This document shows positions 35,415-45,557 of a stretch of DNA of 64,000 nt, piece by piece (position 1 is the stretch's first letter; every line of letters starts with the position of its first letter). The stretch spans positions 2,356,001 to 2,420,000 of the forward strand of contig NZ_VFYP01000001.1 of the NCBI RefSeq assembly GCF_006443685.1. Reading direction: 5' to 3'. The notes under the pieces are model-generated. The model saw nothing but the letters and a program-made list of their open reading frames with translations, was not told the origin of the DNA and searched no databases. Both the position numbers and the translations under genes were made by a program. Source of the stretch: Rhizobium glycinendophyticum. GTDB lineage: Bacteria; Pseudomonadota; Alphaproteobacteria; Rhizobiales; Rhizobiaceae.

Positions 35415-36242
35415 ATGAGCACACCACCCCGCCAGAAGCGCTTTACGCCGGCCGATATCGGTGCACTCAAGGGCGTGCGGCCAATCGTTTCGCTGACCGC
35501 CTATACCACCCCTGTTGCCCGGATCATGGACAACCATTGCGACCTGCTTTTGGTCGGCGACAGCCTCGGCATGGTGCTCTACGGCCTCGACACCACGGTC
35601 GGCGTCACCATGGAGATGATGATCGCCCATGGCCAAGCCGTGATGCGCGGCGCCAAGCGCGCCTGCGTCATCGTCGACCTGCCCTTCGGCTCCTATCAGG
35701 AGAGCAAGGAACAGGCTTTCCGCAATGCTGTGCGTCTGATGAAGGAAACCGGCTGTGACGGCGTCAAGCTGGAGGGCGGTGCGGAAATGGCGGAGACGGT
35801 CGAATTTCTCGTGTCCCGCGGCGTACCGGTCTTTGGCCATATCGGCCTGATGCCGCAACAGGTGAACACGTCGGGCGGCTACCGGTCCAAGGGCCACAGC
35901 GAAGCCGAGCAGGACAAGATCCGCCGCGATGCGAAAGCCATCGACGAGGCGGGCGCCTTCGCCATGGTGATCGAGGGAACGGTTGAGCCCCTCGCCCGCG
36001 AGATCACGACCACGGTCAAGTCCGCAACGATCGGGATTGGCGCATCACCGGCTTGCGACGGCCAGATCCTCGTCTCCGACGACATGCTCGGTCTGTTCAA
36101 CGAGTTCAAGCCGCGCTTCGTCAAGCATTTCGCCGAACTCGCCAATGTCATCGACAAGGCGGTTTCGGACTACGCGGAAGAGGTGAAGGCTCGAACCTTC
36201 CCCGGACCAGAACACACCTTTCAGGTCCGGCCGAAGAAATAG
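35415..36242 (+). CDS. panB: ketopantoate hydroxymethyltransferase
   Basis: Makes ketopantoate from 2-ketoisovalerate and methylene-tetrahydrofolate, the first committed step to pantothenate. The 275-residue protein carries [24 protein letters not shown] (metal-binding Asp), VKLEGG and GHIGLMPQ, all family hallmarks. The start lies one base after the panC stop. The reductase gene panE is not in the window. Confidence 0.96.
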   Translation: MSTPPRQKRFTPADIGALKGVRPIVSLTAYTTPVARIMDNHCDLLLVGDSLGMVLYGLDTTVGVTMEMMIAHGQAVMRGAKRACVIVDLPFGSYQESKEQAFRNAVRLMKETGCDGVKLEGGAEMAETVEFLVSRGVPVFGHIGLMPQQVNTSGGYRSKGHSEAEQDKIRRDAKAIDEAGAFAMVIEGTVEPLAREITTTVKSATIGIGASPACDGQILVSDDMLGLFNEFKPRFVKHFAELANVIDKAVSDYAEEVKARTFPGPEHTFQVRPKK

Positions 36243-36246
36243 GCCT

Positions 36247-36495
36247 TCACGCCTCAGGTCTGCGCTCCAGCTGGTCGATTCCATCGTTGACGTCATCGAC
36301 ATGCCGCATCAGCAAGGCCTGCGCGTCGCGAAGCCCGGCGTTGTAGAAATGAGGGCCGGCAAGTCGCAACACAGCGGCCAGCAGGCCTTCTGCCTCGAAA
36401 CGGCCGATCTCCAGATCGAACTCCTCGCTGAGATACGCCTTCAGCTCCATGGTAATGTGATCTCGCGCCTCTTTGGGAAGTTTGTCGCTGGTCAC
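36247..36495 (-). CDS. DUF2164-family protein
   Basis: An 82-residue protein in which FDLEIGRFEAEGLL and GPHFYNAGLRDAQ match DUF2164, a small family of unknown function. It has no signal peptide or membrane segment. The gene is convergent with panB, four bases from its stop, and has its own promoter region shared with azlC. Confidence 0.75.
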   Translation of the reverse strand: MTSDKLPKEARDHITMELKAYLSEEFDLEIGRFEAEGLLAAVLRLAGPHFYNAGLRDAQALLMRHVDDVNDGIDQLERRPEA

Positions 36496-36641
36496 TGTCT
36501 TGCTCCCCCTTGCCCGCCGTCAGTGCGCCTGATCGTCGTTATCGCCGTCAAGTATCAATGGAGATGGTCGTTCCATCAATCCTATTGGTTTGCACGTCGA
36601 GAGCCAACAGGCTAGCCAAGGCCCAAAGTCGAGAGAACTGA

Positions 36642-37367
36642 ATGTCCCGTCGCGATCCCGCCCCCCGTTCCGAATTTGCCGAAGGCGCGTTCAAAGCCGT
36701 GCCGGTGATCATTTCCGCCGGCCCGTTCGCCATCCTCTTCGGCGCCGTCGCCGTCGCCAACGGCCAGACCGTGGCCGAAGCAACCCTCATGAGCGCGGTC
36801 GTCTATGCAGGCGCCAGCCAATTGGTCGGCATCGAACTCTTCGGCCAGCACGTGCCGCTGTGGATCGTCGTCCTGTCGATCCTGGCGGTCAATTTTCGCC
36901 ATATCCTTTATTCGGCGGCGCTGACCCCGCTGATCGACCACTTCACCCTGCCCCAGAAACTCCTGAGCTTTTTCCTGCTCACCGATCCGCAGTTTGCGGA
37001 AACGCTGGCGCGCGGAGAAACCGGCCATACCGTTACTTACCGCTGGTATCTGGGCTTCGGCGCCGTGATCTATTTCCCCTGGGTCGTCATGTCTGCAATC
37101 GGTGGCCTGCTCGGCAAGATCATCGGCGATCCTGCCGTCTGGGGCATCGACGTGCTGCTGCCGATCTATTTCATGGGACTGGTGCTCGGTTTCCGCAGAC
37201 GCAGCAACTTTCTGCTGATCGTCGTAGTCAGCGGCGTTGTTTCCGTCCTCGCCCAACATTTGGTCGGCGCGCCCTGGCACATCAGCATCGGTGCCATCGC
37301 CGGCGTGGCGCTCGCCGCCCTGCTGCCACCGAAAACGGAAGCCACGACCGGGGAGCAGGCGCCATGA
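36642..37367 (+). CDS. azlC: AzlC-family branched-chain amino acid exporter subunit
   Basis: The larger subunit of an AzlCD (YgaZH-type) exporter for branched-chain amino acids. The 241-residue protein has about seven membrane helices and the family motif GPFAILFGAVAVANG plus YAGASQLVGIELFG. The downstream azlD start overlaps its stop (ATGA). The gap upstream (36496-36641) is 146 bases; a short inverted repeat ATGGA/TCCAT lies there, but I do not see a clear promoter. Confidence 0.88.
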   Translation: MSRRDPAPRSEFAEGAFKAVPVIISAGPFAILFGAVAVANGQTVAEATLMSAVVYAGASQLVGIELFGQHVPLWIVVLSILAVNFRHILYSAALTPLIDHFTLPQKLLSFFLLTDPQFAETLARGETGHTVTYRWYLGFGAVIYFPWVVMSAIGGLLGKIIGDPAVWGIDVLLPIYFMGLVLGFRRRSNFLLIVVVSGVVSVLAQHLVGAPWHISIGAIAGVALAALLPPKTEATTGEQAP

Positions 37368-37675
37368 ACACGCTGTTCACGCCCTATATGGTGGTGCTGA
37401 TCGTCGCTGCCGCCGTCGCCACCTATCTCACGCGGGTCGGTGGCTATGTGCTGGTCAAGCGCCTGAAGACCATGCCGCCGCGTCTGGAGGCCGCATTGAA
37501 CGCGGTGCCAGCGGCGGTTTTGACCACTCTCGTAGCACCCGCCTTCTTCGCGGGCAGCATCGACATCAAGATCGCCATGGTGGCCGCCCTACTGGTTGGC
37601 CTGCGCTTCTCGGCCATCCCGATGCTGATAGCGGGATGGGTTGTCGTCATGGTGCTGCGCCAGATCCTCGTCTGA
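37364..37675 (+). CDS. azlD: AzlD-family small membrane subunit
   Basis: The 103-residue partner of AzlC, with three to four hydrophobic segments and the AzlD pattern ATYLTRVGGY and NAVPAAVLTTLVAP. Its ATG overlaps the azlC stop, so the two are coupled. It ends two bases from the convergent peptidase gene. Confidence 0.88.
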   Translation: MNTLFTPYMVVLIVAAAVATYLTRVGGYVLVKRLKTMPPRLEAALNAVPAAVLTTLVAPAFFAGSIDIKIAMVAALLVGLRFSAIPMLIAGWVVVMVLRQILV

Positions 37676-37677
37676 CC

Positions 37678-39513
37678 TCAGCGCCGGAACGGCGCCGTCG
37701 CCTTCTCCAGCCAGCTGCGCTGCGCCGGATCGGAAATCAGCGGCATCAACTCATCGCGCGTCTTCTGGTGATAATCGTCCAGCCAGCGCAACTCTTCCCG
37801 CGTCAACAGATCCTCGACAATCAACCTGCGATCAATGGGAACGAAGGTGAGCGTCTCGAAACCGAGCATTGGCTGGTCGCCGCCGTCGATCGCCTCCGCT
37901 TCGCGTACATAGATCAGGTTCTCGATGCGGATGCCGAAACTGCCGGGACGATAATAGCCAGGCTCGTTCGACAGGATCATCCCCGGCAGGAGCTCCTGCG
38001 TCGACATGCGCGAAATCCGCTGCGGCCCTTCATGCACTGAGAGGTAAGAACCGACACCATGGCCGGTTCCATGGGCAAAATCCGCGCCGGCCTTCCACAG
38101 CGCGATGCGCGCCAGCGGATCGAGATCGCAGCCGCGCGTGCCTTTCGGGAAGCGCGCCATGCTGATCGCAATCATGCCCTTGAGCGCCAGCGTGAAGAAG
38201 CGCCGCTGCTCGTCCGGCACCGTGCCGACGGCGAGCGTCCGGGTGATATCGGTGGTCCCGTTCACATATTGCGCGCCCGAATCGATCAGGAACATCTCGC
38301 CCGAGTGGATCGGCCGATCGCTTTCCGTGGTCACCCGATAATGCATGATAGCGGCATGTTCGCCGGCACCGGAGATTGTCTCGAAGGAGATATCCTTGAG
38401 CGGGTTCTGCATGCGCTCGCCGACCCGCGCGCGTGTCGCTTCCAGCGCTTCGGCAGCAGCAATCTCGGTGAGGCTTCCAGGCGGTTGTTCGTCGAACCAG
38501 GAGAGAAACTCGACCATGGCAACGCCATCCTGCAGATGCGCGGCAGCGGAGCCGTTGAGCTCGACCATATTCTTCACCGCCCGCCCAAGTTTGGCGGGAT
38601 CATTTCCCTCCACCACTTCGCCGCCGAAATGACGGATCAGATGGCCGAGCACATGCGGCGCGAGATCCGGATCGACGAGGATACGCGCGCCGCCGGCGGA
38701 GAGCCGCTCAAGCCGCTCGGCAAGCAGCTTCGGATCGACCTGCTCGCAGAGTTCCCCCAGATAGGTCTCCACCTCGAGATTGGTCTTGCGCGCATCGAGG
38801 AACAGTTCGGCTGTGCCATCCGCCTTGATGAAGGCTCGCGACAGCGGGTGCGGCGTATGCGGAACGTCATTGCCGCGAATGTTGAAGATCCAGGCGACGG
38901 AAGACGGATCGGTGATGAAGACGGCGGCGAGCCCCCGTTCGGTCAGATCAGCAGCGATGCGGGCGATCTTGTCTTTGGCCGGAACGCCGGCCTGGTTTTC
39001 CGCCTGGATGGCCACCTTGCCCAAAGGCTCGGCTGGACGGTCGGTCCACAGCCGATCGACCGGGTTGAACGGCAAGAGAACGAGCGCTCCGCCGATTTCC
39101 GCAAGTGCCTGTTCCAGCCGGCGCACCTCGGCTCCGGTATGCATCCAGGGATCGATACCCAGACGAAAACCTTTGGCCGCATGGTTTGCGATCCACTTGT
39201 GCGGCGGCTCGCCAACCAGATCGCCCGGCGTGAACACGGCAGGATCGACCTGTTGCGCAAGCTGCGTCACATAGCGGCCATCGACGAAGACAACGGCCTG
39301 GCTGACAGTCACCAGCAACTGGCCTGCAGAACCGGTAAACCCGGTCGCCCACGCAAGGCGTTCGGCAGAGGCTGGGACATATTCGCCCAGATACTCATCC
39401 GAGCGCGGCACGAGCAGGCCGTCGATCTTGTTGTCGGCGAACAGCCCGCGCAGGGCCTCGATGCGAGCCTTGCCGTGCTGCGGTGTGGATTTGACGTCGA
39501 AGGACTGGAACAT
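37678..39513 (-). CDS. M24-family Xaa-Pro aminopeptidase
   Basis: Removes N-terminal residues before proline. The 611-residue protein has the long form with two creatinase-like N-terminal domains (about 1-300) and the metal-binding pita-bread domain. Metal ligands are in LIDSGAQYVNGTTDITRT, HGTGHGVGSYLSVHE and SNEPGYY. ATG 39513 gives the usual MFQSFDV start; the open frame extends to 39579 without support. The 271-base gap upstream to the next gene holds a near-palindrome GCCTAAATTTAAGGC at 39641, which could be a regulator site. Confidence 0.9.
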   Translation of the reverse strand: MFQSFDVKSTPQHGKARIEALRGLFADNKIDGLLVPRSDEYLGEYVPASAERLAWATGFTGSAGQLLVTVSQAVVFVDGRYVTQLAQQVDPAVFTPGDLVGEPPHKWIANHAAKGFRLGIDPWMHTGAEVRRLEQALAEIGGALVLLPFNPVDRLWTDRPAEPLGKVAIQAENQAGVPAKDKIARIAADLTERGLAAVFITDPSSVAWIFNIRGNDVPHTPHPLSRAFIKADGTAELFLDARKTNLEVETYLGELCEQVDPKLLAERLERLSAGGARILVDPDLAPHVLGHLIRHFGGEVVEGNDPAKLGRAVKNMVELNGSAAAHLQDGVAMVEFLSWFDEQPPGSLTEIAAAEALEATRARVGERMQNPLKDISFETISGAGEHAAIMHYRVTTESDRPIHSGEMFLIDSGAQYVNGTTDITRTLAVGTVPDEQRRFFTLALKGMIAISMARFPKGTRGCDLDPLARIALWKAGADFAHGTGHGVGSYLSVHEGPQRISRMSTQELLPGMILSNEPGYYRPGSFGIRIENLIYVREAEAIDGGDQPMLGFETLTFVPIDRRLIVEDLLTREELRWLDDYHQKTRDELMPLISDPAQRSWLEKATAPFRR

Positions 39514-39784
39514 GACATGCCTGCGCTGGTGGAGGGATTCTTGCCCGGCCTTATAGCAAGCCCGACCCGCACTGCCCATCGCCAGAATTCACCTTCCGGG
39601 GATGACGAAGAAGGCAGCTGCACCACCATTCACTCGTTATGCCTAAATTTAAGGCCGCCCTTATGTTGCTATGCAGCAATTGCACGGCTCCCGTGCCACA
39701 AGTCCCCTGCCTCGGGGCACCTGCAATGCCTATATTCACTGCATGACGACGCGCCGATCGCGTCGAACCAAAAGGAACCGAGAA

Positions 39785-39958
39785 ATGGCCAAGTCCTTCC
39801 TGCGCACCGCCCTCGACAATCTCGTGGAAGCCCGCCAGCGCCGGGCCGATCTTTATGCCACGGGCGCCCTGCTCACCCTCGACGACGCATCGCTGAAGGC
39901 CATGGGCCTGACGCGCGATGAACTGCGCCGCCGTCCGTCGCAGCGTTCGATTATCTGA
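39785..39958 (+). CDS. DUF1127-like small basic protein
   Basis: A 57-residue Arg-rich protein. The C-terminal LKAMGLTRDELRRRPS resembles the DUF1127 (YjiS) motif; small DUF1127 proteins in Agrobacterium affect RNA turnover and phosphate/carbon metabolism, but this one is untested. AAAGGAA lies just upstream of ATG 39785. A -10-like CTATAT at 39730 and a short GACGCG/CGCGTC leader hairpin precede it. A strong terminator follows at 40034, so it is probably transcribed alone. Confidence 0.65.
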   Translation: MAKSFLRTALDNLVEARQRRADLYATGALLTLDDASLKAMGLTRDELRRRPSQRSII

Positions 39959-40033
39959 AATCATAAGATAATACCCGCTTGAGCGCTCCTCCCACGCTCG
40001 CGGACCAAGGCGCGGCATGATGCCGATGCCAAG

Positions 40034-40062
40034 AAGGCGGCTCATTATGGGCCGCCTTTTTT
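40034..40062 (+). terminator. rho-independent terminator after the DUF1127-like gene
   Basis: AAGGCGGC pairs with GCCGCCTT around a 9-base loop, followed by six T in all (40057-40062). It is the best-formed plus-strand terminator in the window. Confidence 0.8.
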
Positions 40063-40098
40063 CCAACCCGGATAATGCTGGGTACCTGACTCTGCGAC

Positions 40099-40983
40099 TC
40101 AGCCCTTCCCTTGCGTAAAGTGGATGGTCACCCAGCCATTGCGCCAAATGGTGCGCACATGCGACAAGCCCTGGCTGCTATAGGCGGCAATCACCTTCCA
40201 ACGCTGGCTCGCCAGAATACCCGATAGGATCACCGAGCCATTGGGCGCCAGATGCGTCACCAGTTGCGGCGCCATCTTGATCAACGGACGCGCCAGAATA
40301 TTGGCAATGATCAGATCGAAGGGGCCGTATTCTCGAAACGCCGTCGAATGAAAACCGGGTGCGGTACGGAAATCGATAGCGTCGACCACCTGGTTGCGCC
40401 GCGCATTGTCGCGCGCCACGCGCACCGCAATGGGATCGATGTCGGTGGCGAGCACAGGGATCGGCCTCAGCTTGCGCACCGCAATGGCAAGCACGCCGCT
40501 GCCCGTGCCGAGGTCGAGCGCGTTGCGCACCTTGCGAGACCGCACCACCGTTTCAATCACCTCGAGGCAGCCCGCCGTCGTTCCATGATGGCCGGTCCCG
40601 AAGGCTTGGCCGGCATCGATTTCGATGGCGATATCATGGGGCTGAACCTTGTCGCGGTCATGCGAGCCATGCACCAGGAAACGCCCCGCCCTGACCGGAG
40701 TGAGCCCTTCGAGCGACTTCGCAATCCAGTCGATATCGGGAATGACCTCCCTTTCGATCGCAAGTTCGGCAAACTCTTCGGCGATGGCGGTTTCGAAGCG
40801 TGCGCGAACCGCATCCTCGTCTTCCATCATCAGATAGATCGACGCTTCCCAGATATCAGCCTTCTCGTCGACCTCGGTGGTCGCGATGGCGAAATCCTCT
40901 TCGCCGAGTTCGAAGCCCAGCAGATCGAGAACGCGGTTGGCATTGACTTCGGTCGTGCTGACAAAAAGGCGGATCTCGCTCAC
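40099..40983 (-). CDS. prmA: ribosomal protein L11 methyltransferase
   Basis: Trimethylates ribosomal protein L11 using S-adenosylmethionine. The 294-residue protein has the PrmA N-terminal domain, the hinge AFGTGHHGTT, the SAM-binding motif LDLGTGSGVLAIA, and the NILARPL active-site segment. The length is normal. It is the first gene upstream of no obvious partner; the next minus-strand gene upstream is SCO at 41070. Confidence 0.94.
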   Translation of the reverse strand: MSEIRLFVSTTEVNANRVLDLLGFELGEEDFAIATTEVDEKADIWEASIYLMMEDEDAVRARFETAIAEEFAELAIEREVIPDIDWIAKSLEGLTPVRAGRFLVHGSHDRDKVQPHDIAIEIDAGQAFGTGHHGTTAGCLEVIETVVRSRKVRNALDLGTGSGVLAIAVRKLRPIPVLATDIDPIAVRVARDNARRNQVVDAIDFRTAPGFHSTAFREYGPFDLIIANILARPLIKMAPQLVTHLAPNGSVILSGILASQRWKVIAAYSSQGLSHVRTIWRNGWVTIHFTQGKG

Positions 40984-41069
40984 GGCTGTACTTCCTCGGA
41001 CGTCTGAAGGTCAGGCGTTGCGGTACAACGCAATGGCCGCCAAGGCAACCGCTTGGGCCGAAGCGCCCG

Positions 41070-41669
41070 TCAGCCCTTCATCAGGTTCTCGAGCTTCTTC
41101 ACGGCCGTATCAGGATTTTCTCCGTAAGCGATTGTGCCCTTGAAACGACCTTCCGCGTCGAGCAGGAAGACGGAAGCCGTGTGGTCCATGGTGTAATCAC
41201 CATCGGGCTTGCTCTCGTCGAGCGGCACCTTTTTGGCATAGACCCGGAACCCCTTGATGACTTCGGCAACCTTGGCCGGATCGCCGGCGATCCCGGTGAC
41301 GCGATCGGTGACGTTGGAGATGTACTGACCGAGAATGGCCGGAGTGTCGCGCTCCGGATCGACCGTGACAAAATAGGCCTGCAGGCCCTTCGCCTCTGGA
41401 TCGACCTTCTTCAGCCAACCGTCGAGTTCGAACAATGTGGTCGGGCAGACCTCAGGGCAATGGGTAAAGCCGAAGAACAGCGCCGTCGGCTTGCCGCGAA
41501 ACGCCTGCTCGCTGATCGGCTGACCGTTCTGATCCACAAGCTGGAACGGCACGCCGAACGGTGCCTCCGCGATCTTGTCGCTCGACTGCGTGACACTGTA
41601 AGTCAACCAGCCGAGCGCACCGGCCATGATGATGACGGCAGTCCACAAGACGACACGAACGGCTTTCAT
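41070..41669 (-). CDS. SCO1/SenC-family copper chaperone
   Basis: A 199-residue membrane-anchored thioredoxin-fold protein that helps insert copper into cytochrome c oxidase. It has one N-terminal helix (VRVVLWTAVIIMAGALGWL), the copper ligands CPEVC in FTHCPEVCPTT near residue 80, and the distal His in YTMDHTASVFLLD. ATG 41669 has GAGGA about nine bases upstream. It is likely to act in the periplasm. Confidence 0.92.
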   Translation of the reverse strand: MKAVRVVLWTAVIIMAGALGWLTYSVTQSSDKIAEAPFGVPFQLVDQNGQPISEQAFRGKPTALFFGFTHCPEVCPTTLFELDGWLKKVDPEAKGLQAYFVTVDPERDTPAILGQYISNVTDRVTGIAGDPAKVAEVIKGFRVYAKKVPLDESKPDGDYTMDHTASVFLLDAEGRFKGTIAYGENPDTAVKKLENLMKG

Positions 41670-41798
41670 GAAGGGCAATCCTCGGCATTAAAAGAGAGTT
41701 GTTGAGCGGATAGGCCTAAGAACGCCGAAAAGCAATTCAACTCGTCGCAAGAGACTGCACAGCGCCGATTTGTCACGGCGCAACATGCCTTGAGAAAA

Positions 41799-41954
41799 TC
41801 AGAAGCAATAGGCGAGACCGGAGTCGACTAGAGCGAGAAAGATCTCGCCGCCGAAGCGCAACCAGCCGAGGAAAATGACGAACGCCATCAGCACCGCAGC
41901 AAGCCCAAGGGCAGCCAGGGGAAGATAACGGGGCCGGTGTTGCGAGTACATCAT
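41799..41954 (-). CDS. small single-pass membrane protein
   Basis: A 51-residue protein with one long hydrophobic helix (LPLAALGLAAVLMAFVIFLG) after a basic N-terminus, and the tail GGEIFLALVDSGLAYCF. The tandem ATGs at 41954/41951 are favoured; an upstream frame to 42008 is possible, and the ribosome site is weak. No known function. It is divergent from the DUF2189 gene. Confidence 0.45.
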   Translation of the reverse strand: MMYSQHRPRYLPLAALGLAAVLMAFVIFLGWLRFGGEIFLALVDSGLAYCF

Positions 41955-42088
41955 CCGTGAATGATAGCGCATTGCGAGCCGGAAGACACGCCCGATCGCC
42001 CCTTGCACGCGAACTTGACGGATATCAAGGAATGGAATCAGATTTTGCTGCCAGATTGATGGAGCGACCGGCGTCTTGGGAGGGACAG

Positions 42089-42880
42089 ATGGACCAGCAT
42101 ATCATCAGAGACGGCTCTTTGCCGAAATTTCGGATCAATCGGCTGACGCTTCAGGATGTCGTCGCCTCCTTTGCCGACGGATGGCGCGATTTCCGCAGCT
42201 ACCCTGTCTATGGTCTGTTCTTTGGAGCCATCTACGCGCTTGGCGGGCTCTTCATCGCGGTCATGCTGGCCTATTACCATCTGCCCTGGATGATTATCCC
42301 GGTTGCCATCGGCTTTCCGCTCGTCGGCCCCTTCGTTGCGGTCGGCATCTATGAAATCAGCCGGCGTCATCAGGCAGGTGAACCGATCGGATGGAAAGCT
42401 GTCCTCGCCGAGGTCTTCCGCCAGCGCGAGCGTCAACTGTCGTGGATGGCATTCGTGGTGCTTTTCATCTTCTGGATCTGGATCTATCAGGTTCGCCTGC
42501 TGATGGCACTTCTTCTCGGCTTCCGCATTCCAGCCACGCTGGATGCCTTTGCCAATCTCGTGCTCTACACCCCCGAAGGCCTGACCTTCCTCGCCATCGG
42601 AACCGTGGTGGGTGCCGTGCTGGCGACTATCCTCTTCACTGCAACTGTCATTTCGATGCCTCTTCTCCTGGATCACGATCCCGATTTCGTCACCGCCATG
42701 CTGACGAGCATGAGAACAGTCATGGAGAACCCCCTACCGATGCTCACCTTCGGTTTCGTCATTGCAGTGGCGGCCTTCCTCGCTCTCCTGCCTGTTTTCG
42801 CTGGCCTGCTCGTGGTCCTTCCAGTTGCAGGCCACGCGACCTGGCATCTTTATCGCCGCGCCATTTCGATCCCCGCATGA
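42089..42880 (+). CDS. DUF2189 integral membrane protein
   Basis: A 263-residue protein with about six membrane helices. The GWRDFRSYPVYGLFFG start and FPLVGPFVAVGIYEISRR segment are typical of DUF2189, which is of unknown function. ATG 42089 has a strong GGGAGGG five bases upstream; the open frame to 41957 is not needed. The 185-base gap downstream holds an AT-rich stretch with CTATAG and a small hairpin (42958-42975) before the chemoreceptor gene. Confidence 0.8.
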   Translation: MDQHIIRDGSLPKFRINRLTLQDVVASFADGWRDFRSYPVYGLFFGAIYALGGLFIAVMLAYYHLPWMIIPVAIGFPLVGPFVAVGIYEISRRHQAGEPIGWKAVLAEVFRQRERQLSWMAFVVLFIFWIWIYQVRLLMALLLGFRIPATLDAFANLVLYTPEGLTFLAIGTVVGAVLATILFTATVISMPLLLDHDPDFVTAMLTSMRTVMENPLPMLTFGFVIAVAAFLALLPVFAGLLVVLPVAGHATWHLYRRAISIPA

Positions 42881-43065
42881 CGGACGAACATATCAGCTCT
42901 CAAGCCTAGGTTAAATTAGCTTACGTTTAACTATAGTATGCGAGTCTCACTCCGCGTCGTGGTGGGAATACCACGCGGGACATGACTGTCCAACAGGTCC
43001 TGCCTGGCTTCGCATGATATTGACGCAGCGCGCATAGGCCGCTGGAGAGCCTGGGGAGACACAGC

Positions 43066-45033
43066 TTGTTGAACTACATTACGGGTAAGAACCTGTCGGT
43101 CAGGCAACGTCTGATGACCTTGGGAGCCGCGGCCGTGCTGGGCATCGGCTCGATGCTGGCGGTCGGCTGGTACCAGAACGCGCAGCTTAACCTTTCGCTG
43201 GAGCGCGCCATCGCGGTCAAGGACGAGGTGGAGAAGGTCAACGAGATGCGGCTGGCCAATGCCAACCTTGTTCTGGCGGCCATGGACACGATCATCGACC
43301 GGGAAGAAGGCAGCATTCAGCCGGAGCGCCTCGACATCATCAACGCCGCTGCCACGATCCTCACCGAAGGAAGCGCCACACTCAAGGACATCGCCGCTGA
43401 AGCGGGTGCGTCCAGCGAGGTGGGAAACTACAACCAGGATCTGCAGACCGTGGTCCAGGCGATCAAGGTTGACCTGAAGCGCATGGTGGAGACGGGCGCC
43501 GCGGAAGCAGACTATGCGGCGATCGATGACGCCATCGACGGCGCCGGAGAGCGCGTGGGCACGACGTTGAACAATATCTCGGCGCTTGGCGGCAATGTCG
43601 TCGCGGAACGCGTCGCAGAAGCAACGCAGCGCAGCGCAGAGGCTCTGCACGTTCAACTCATTCTCGGATCTATCGCCTTCGTCACCGTGCTTGCTCTTCA
43701 GTTCATTCACGGCAACTCCATCGCCAACGGCATCCGCGCCGTCGCCCGCAGCATGCAGCGCATTGTCGACGGCGATTACAACGCTATAATCGAAGGGACC
43801 GAGCGCGGCGATGAGATAGGTCGTATGGCCAAGTCGGCCGACGTCTTTCGGCTGGCGGCTATTGAAAAACAGGACCTCGAGGAAAGCACCCGCAGTCAGC
43901 GCCTGCAGGACGAGGCGGAACGCGAGCGCCGGATGTCGACGGCTGAAGCCGATACCCGCGCCCTGAAGCTCGCCGTGGAAGCGCTGGGCGAAGGTCTGAA
44001 AAATCTGTCTGAAGGAGACCTCTCGGCCGAGATCACCGTGACTTTCCCGGCCGATCTTGAACGGCTGCGGCACGATTTCAACGACGTCTCGACCAGACTT
44101 AAAACGGTGATGACGGAAATCGCCAACAACAGCAGCTCCATCCACGCCAACAGCCAGCAGATGCGCAGTGCCGCCGATGACCTCGCCCGCCGCACGGAGC
44201 AGCAGGCTGCATCGCTGGAGGAAACCTCCGCCGCGCTGTCCGAGATTACCCAGACCGTCAAGACCTCGACCGAACGCGCCGAGGAAGCAAGCCACATGGT
44301 CGACAACGCCAAGGACTATGCGGAGAAGTCCGGCGCCGTGGTCAACGACGCCATGGCGGCCATGAACCGGATCGAGGACGCCACCGGCGAAATCGGCAAG
44401 ATCATCAATGTGATCGATGAAATCGCCTTCCAGACCAACCTTCTGGCGCTCAATGCCGGCGTCGAGGCCGCCCGTGCCGGTGATGCAGGCAAGGGTTTTG
44501 CAGTCGTTGCCCAGGAAGTCCGGGCTCTGGCCGGTCGCGCCGCAGAAGCGGCGCGCGACATCAAGACACTGGTCACCCGATCCAGCGAGGAAGTCCGCAG
44601 CGGCGTCGATCTTGTCACGGCAACGGGTGAGGCCCTTCACCGAATTGGAGAAGATGTTTTACGAATTAATGAGCACGTTAAGGCAATCGTTACCAGCGCG
44701 CGTGAACAATCAGTTGGACTGAGCGAGATCAATTCGGCCGTCGGGCAGATGGACCAGGTCACGCAGCAGAATGCGGCGATGGTGGAGCAGACCAACGCGG
44801 CATCCCATACCCTGGCCAGCGACGCAGAAAACCTGTCGCGCTTGGTCGGCCAGTTCAAGATGAACTTGGACCAGACTGCTCATGCACATGTTTCGGAGCC
44901 GGCCGCCGCCGCTGCTCCTGCAAGACCCTCTCCCGCGCGTGCCCTGATCCAAAAGGTAGCCGGGACTTTCAACCGAACGGCCTCGGCATCCGCGAGCGGT
45001 GCCGCTGCAAAAGAACACTGGGAAGAGTTCTAA
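43066..45033 (+). CDS. methyl-accepting chemotaxis protein
   Basis: A 655-residue chemoreceptor. A helix at about residues 17-38 and a second near 205-225 ([16 protein letters not shown]) flank a helical periplasmic sensor domain. A HAMP region and the signalling domain follow, with the conserved hairpin tip [23 protein letters not shown]. It ends in HWEEF, the kind of C-terminal pentapeptide that tethers CheR/CheB. The start is a TTG at 43066, seven bases after GGGGAG; an ATG at 43114 would cut the first helix. The cheW gene begins one base after its stop. The ligand is unknown. Confidence 0.9.
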   Translation: MLNYITGKNLSVRQRLMTLGAAAVLGIGSMLAVGWYQNAQLNLSLERAIAVKDEVEKVNEMRLANANLVLAAMDTIIDREEGSIQPERLDIINAAATILTEGSATLKDIAAEAGASSEVGNYNQDLQTVVQAIKVDLKRMVETGAAEADYAAIDDAIDGAGERVGTTLNNISALGGNVVAERVAEATQRSAEALHVQLILGSIAFVTVLALQFIHGNSIANGIRAVARSMQRIVDGDYNAIIEGTERGDEIGRMAKSADVFRLAAIEKQDLEESTRSQRLQDEAERERRMSTAEADTRALKLAVEALGEGLKNLSEGDLSAEITVTFPADLERLRHDFNDVSTRLKTVMTEIANNSSSIHANSQQMRSAADDLARRTEQQAASLEETSAALSEITQTVKTSTERAEEASHMVDNAKDYAEKSGAVVNDAMAAMNRIEDATGEIGKIINVIDEIAFQTNLLALNAGVEAARAGDAGKGFAVVAQEVRALAGRAAEAARDIKTLVTRSSEEVRSGVDLVTATGEALHRIGEDVLRINEHVKAIVTSAREQSVGLSEINSAVGQMDQVTQQNAAMVEQTNAASHTLASDAENLSRLVGQFKMNLDQTAHAHVSEPAAAAAPARPSPARALIQKVAGTFNRTASASASGAAAKEHWEEF

Positions 45034-45034
45034 G

Positions 45035-45499
45035 ATGAGCAATGCTATCAAACAGTCGGGTGCGTATCTCGAAATCGTATCCTTCCATCTCGGCGATCAA
45101 GAATTCTGCATCGACATCATGGCGATCCGGGAAATCCGCGGCTGGGCGCCTGTGACCCCGATGCCGCACACGCCGCCTTACGTGCTTGGCCTGATCAACC
45201 TGCGCGGCGCCGTCATTCCTGTCATCGACATGGCGTGCCGTCTGGGCATGAAAATGACCGAACCGTCCGAACGCGCCGCGATCATCGTGACCGATATCGC
45301 CGGTAAGCTGGTCGGGCTTCTGGTCGAACAGGTCTCAGACATGATGACGATCCGTTCCGAAGACCTGCAGCCGGCACCGGAAATCATCCCGGAAGCCCAG
45401 CGCGCCTTCTGCCGCGGTATCGTTGCCCTCGAAAAGTCGATGGTCTGCTTCCTCAACCTCGACACCGTGATCGCCGACGAACTGGCTCAGGCTGCCTGA
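45035..45499 (+). CDS. cheW: chemotaxis coupling protein CheW
   Basis: Links chemoreceptors to the CheA kinase. The 154-residue protein is a single CheW domain with GYVLGLINLRG-like sequence (VLGLINLRGAVIPVIDM) and AIIVTDIAGKLVGLLVEQVSD. It follows the chemoreceptor gene by one base and is probably translated from the same message. No cheA is in the window, so it feeds a kinase encoded elsewhere. Confidence 0.93.
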   Translation: MSNAIKQSGAYLEIVSFHLGDQEFCIDIMAIREIRGWAPVTPMPHTPPYVLGLINLRGAVIPVIDMACRLGMKMTEPSERAAIIVTDIAGKLVGLLVEQVSDMMTIRSEDLQPAPEIIPEAQRAFCRGIVALEKSMVCFLNLDTVIADELAQAA

Positions 45500-45557
45500 G
45501 CCGACTGCTCTTCCCGAGACATCCGCTCCGGTCCCAAGGGCGGATCTGAAAGCTCGC

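Noticed and set aside
38059..39921. A 620-codon plus-strand frame across the Xaa-Pro aminopeptidase gene
   Set aside because: The minus-strand peptidase has its metal ligands in order; the plus frame has no recognisable domain.
42931..44640. A 569-codon minus-strand frame across the chemoreceptor gene
   Set aside because: It lies antisense to a receptor with helices, HAMP and signalling tip, and has no domain of its own.
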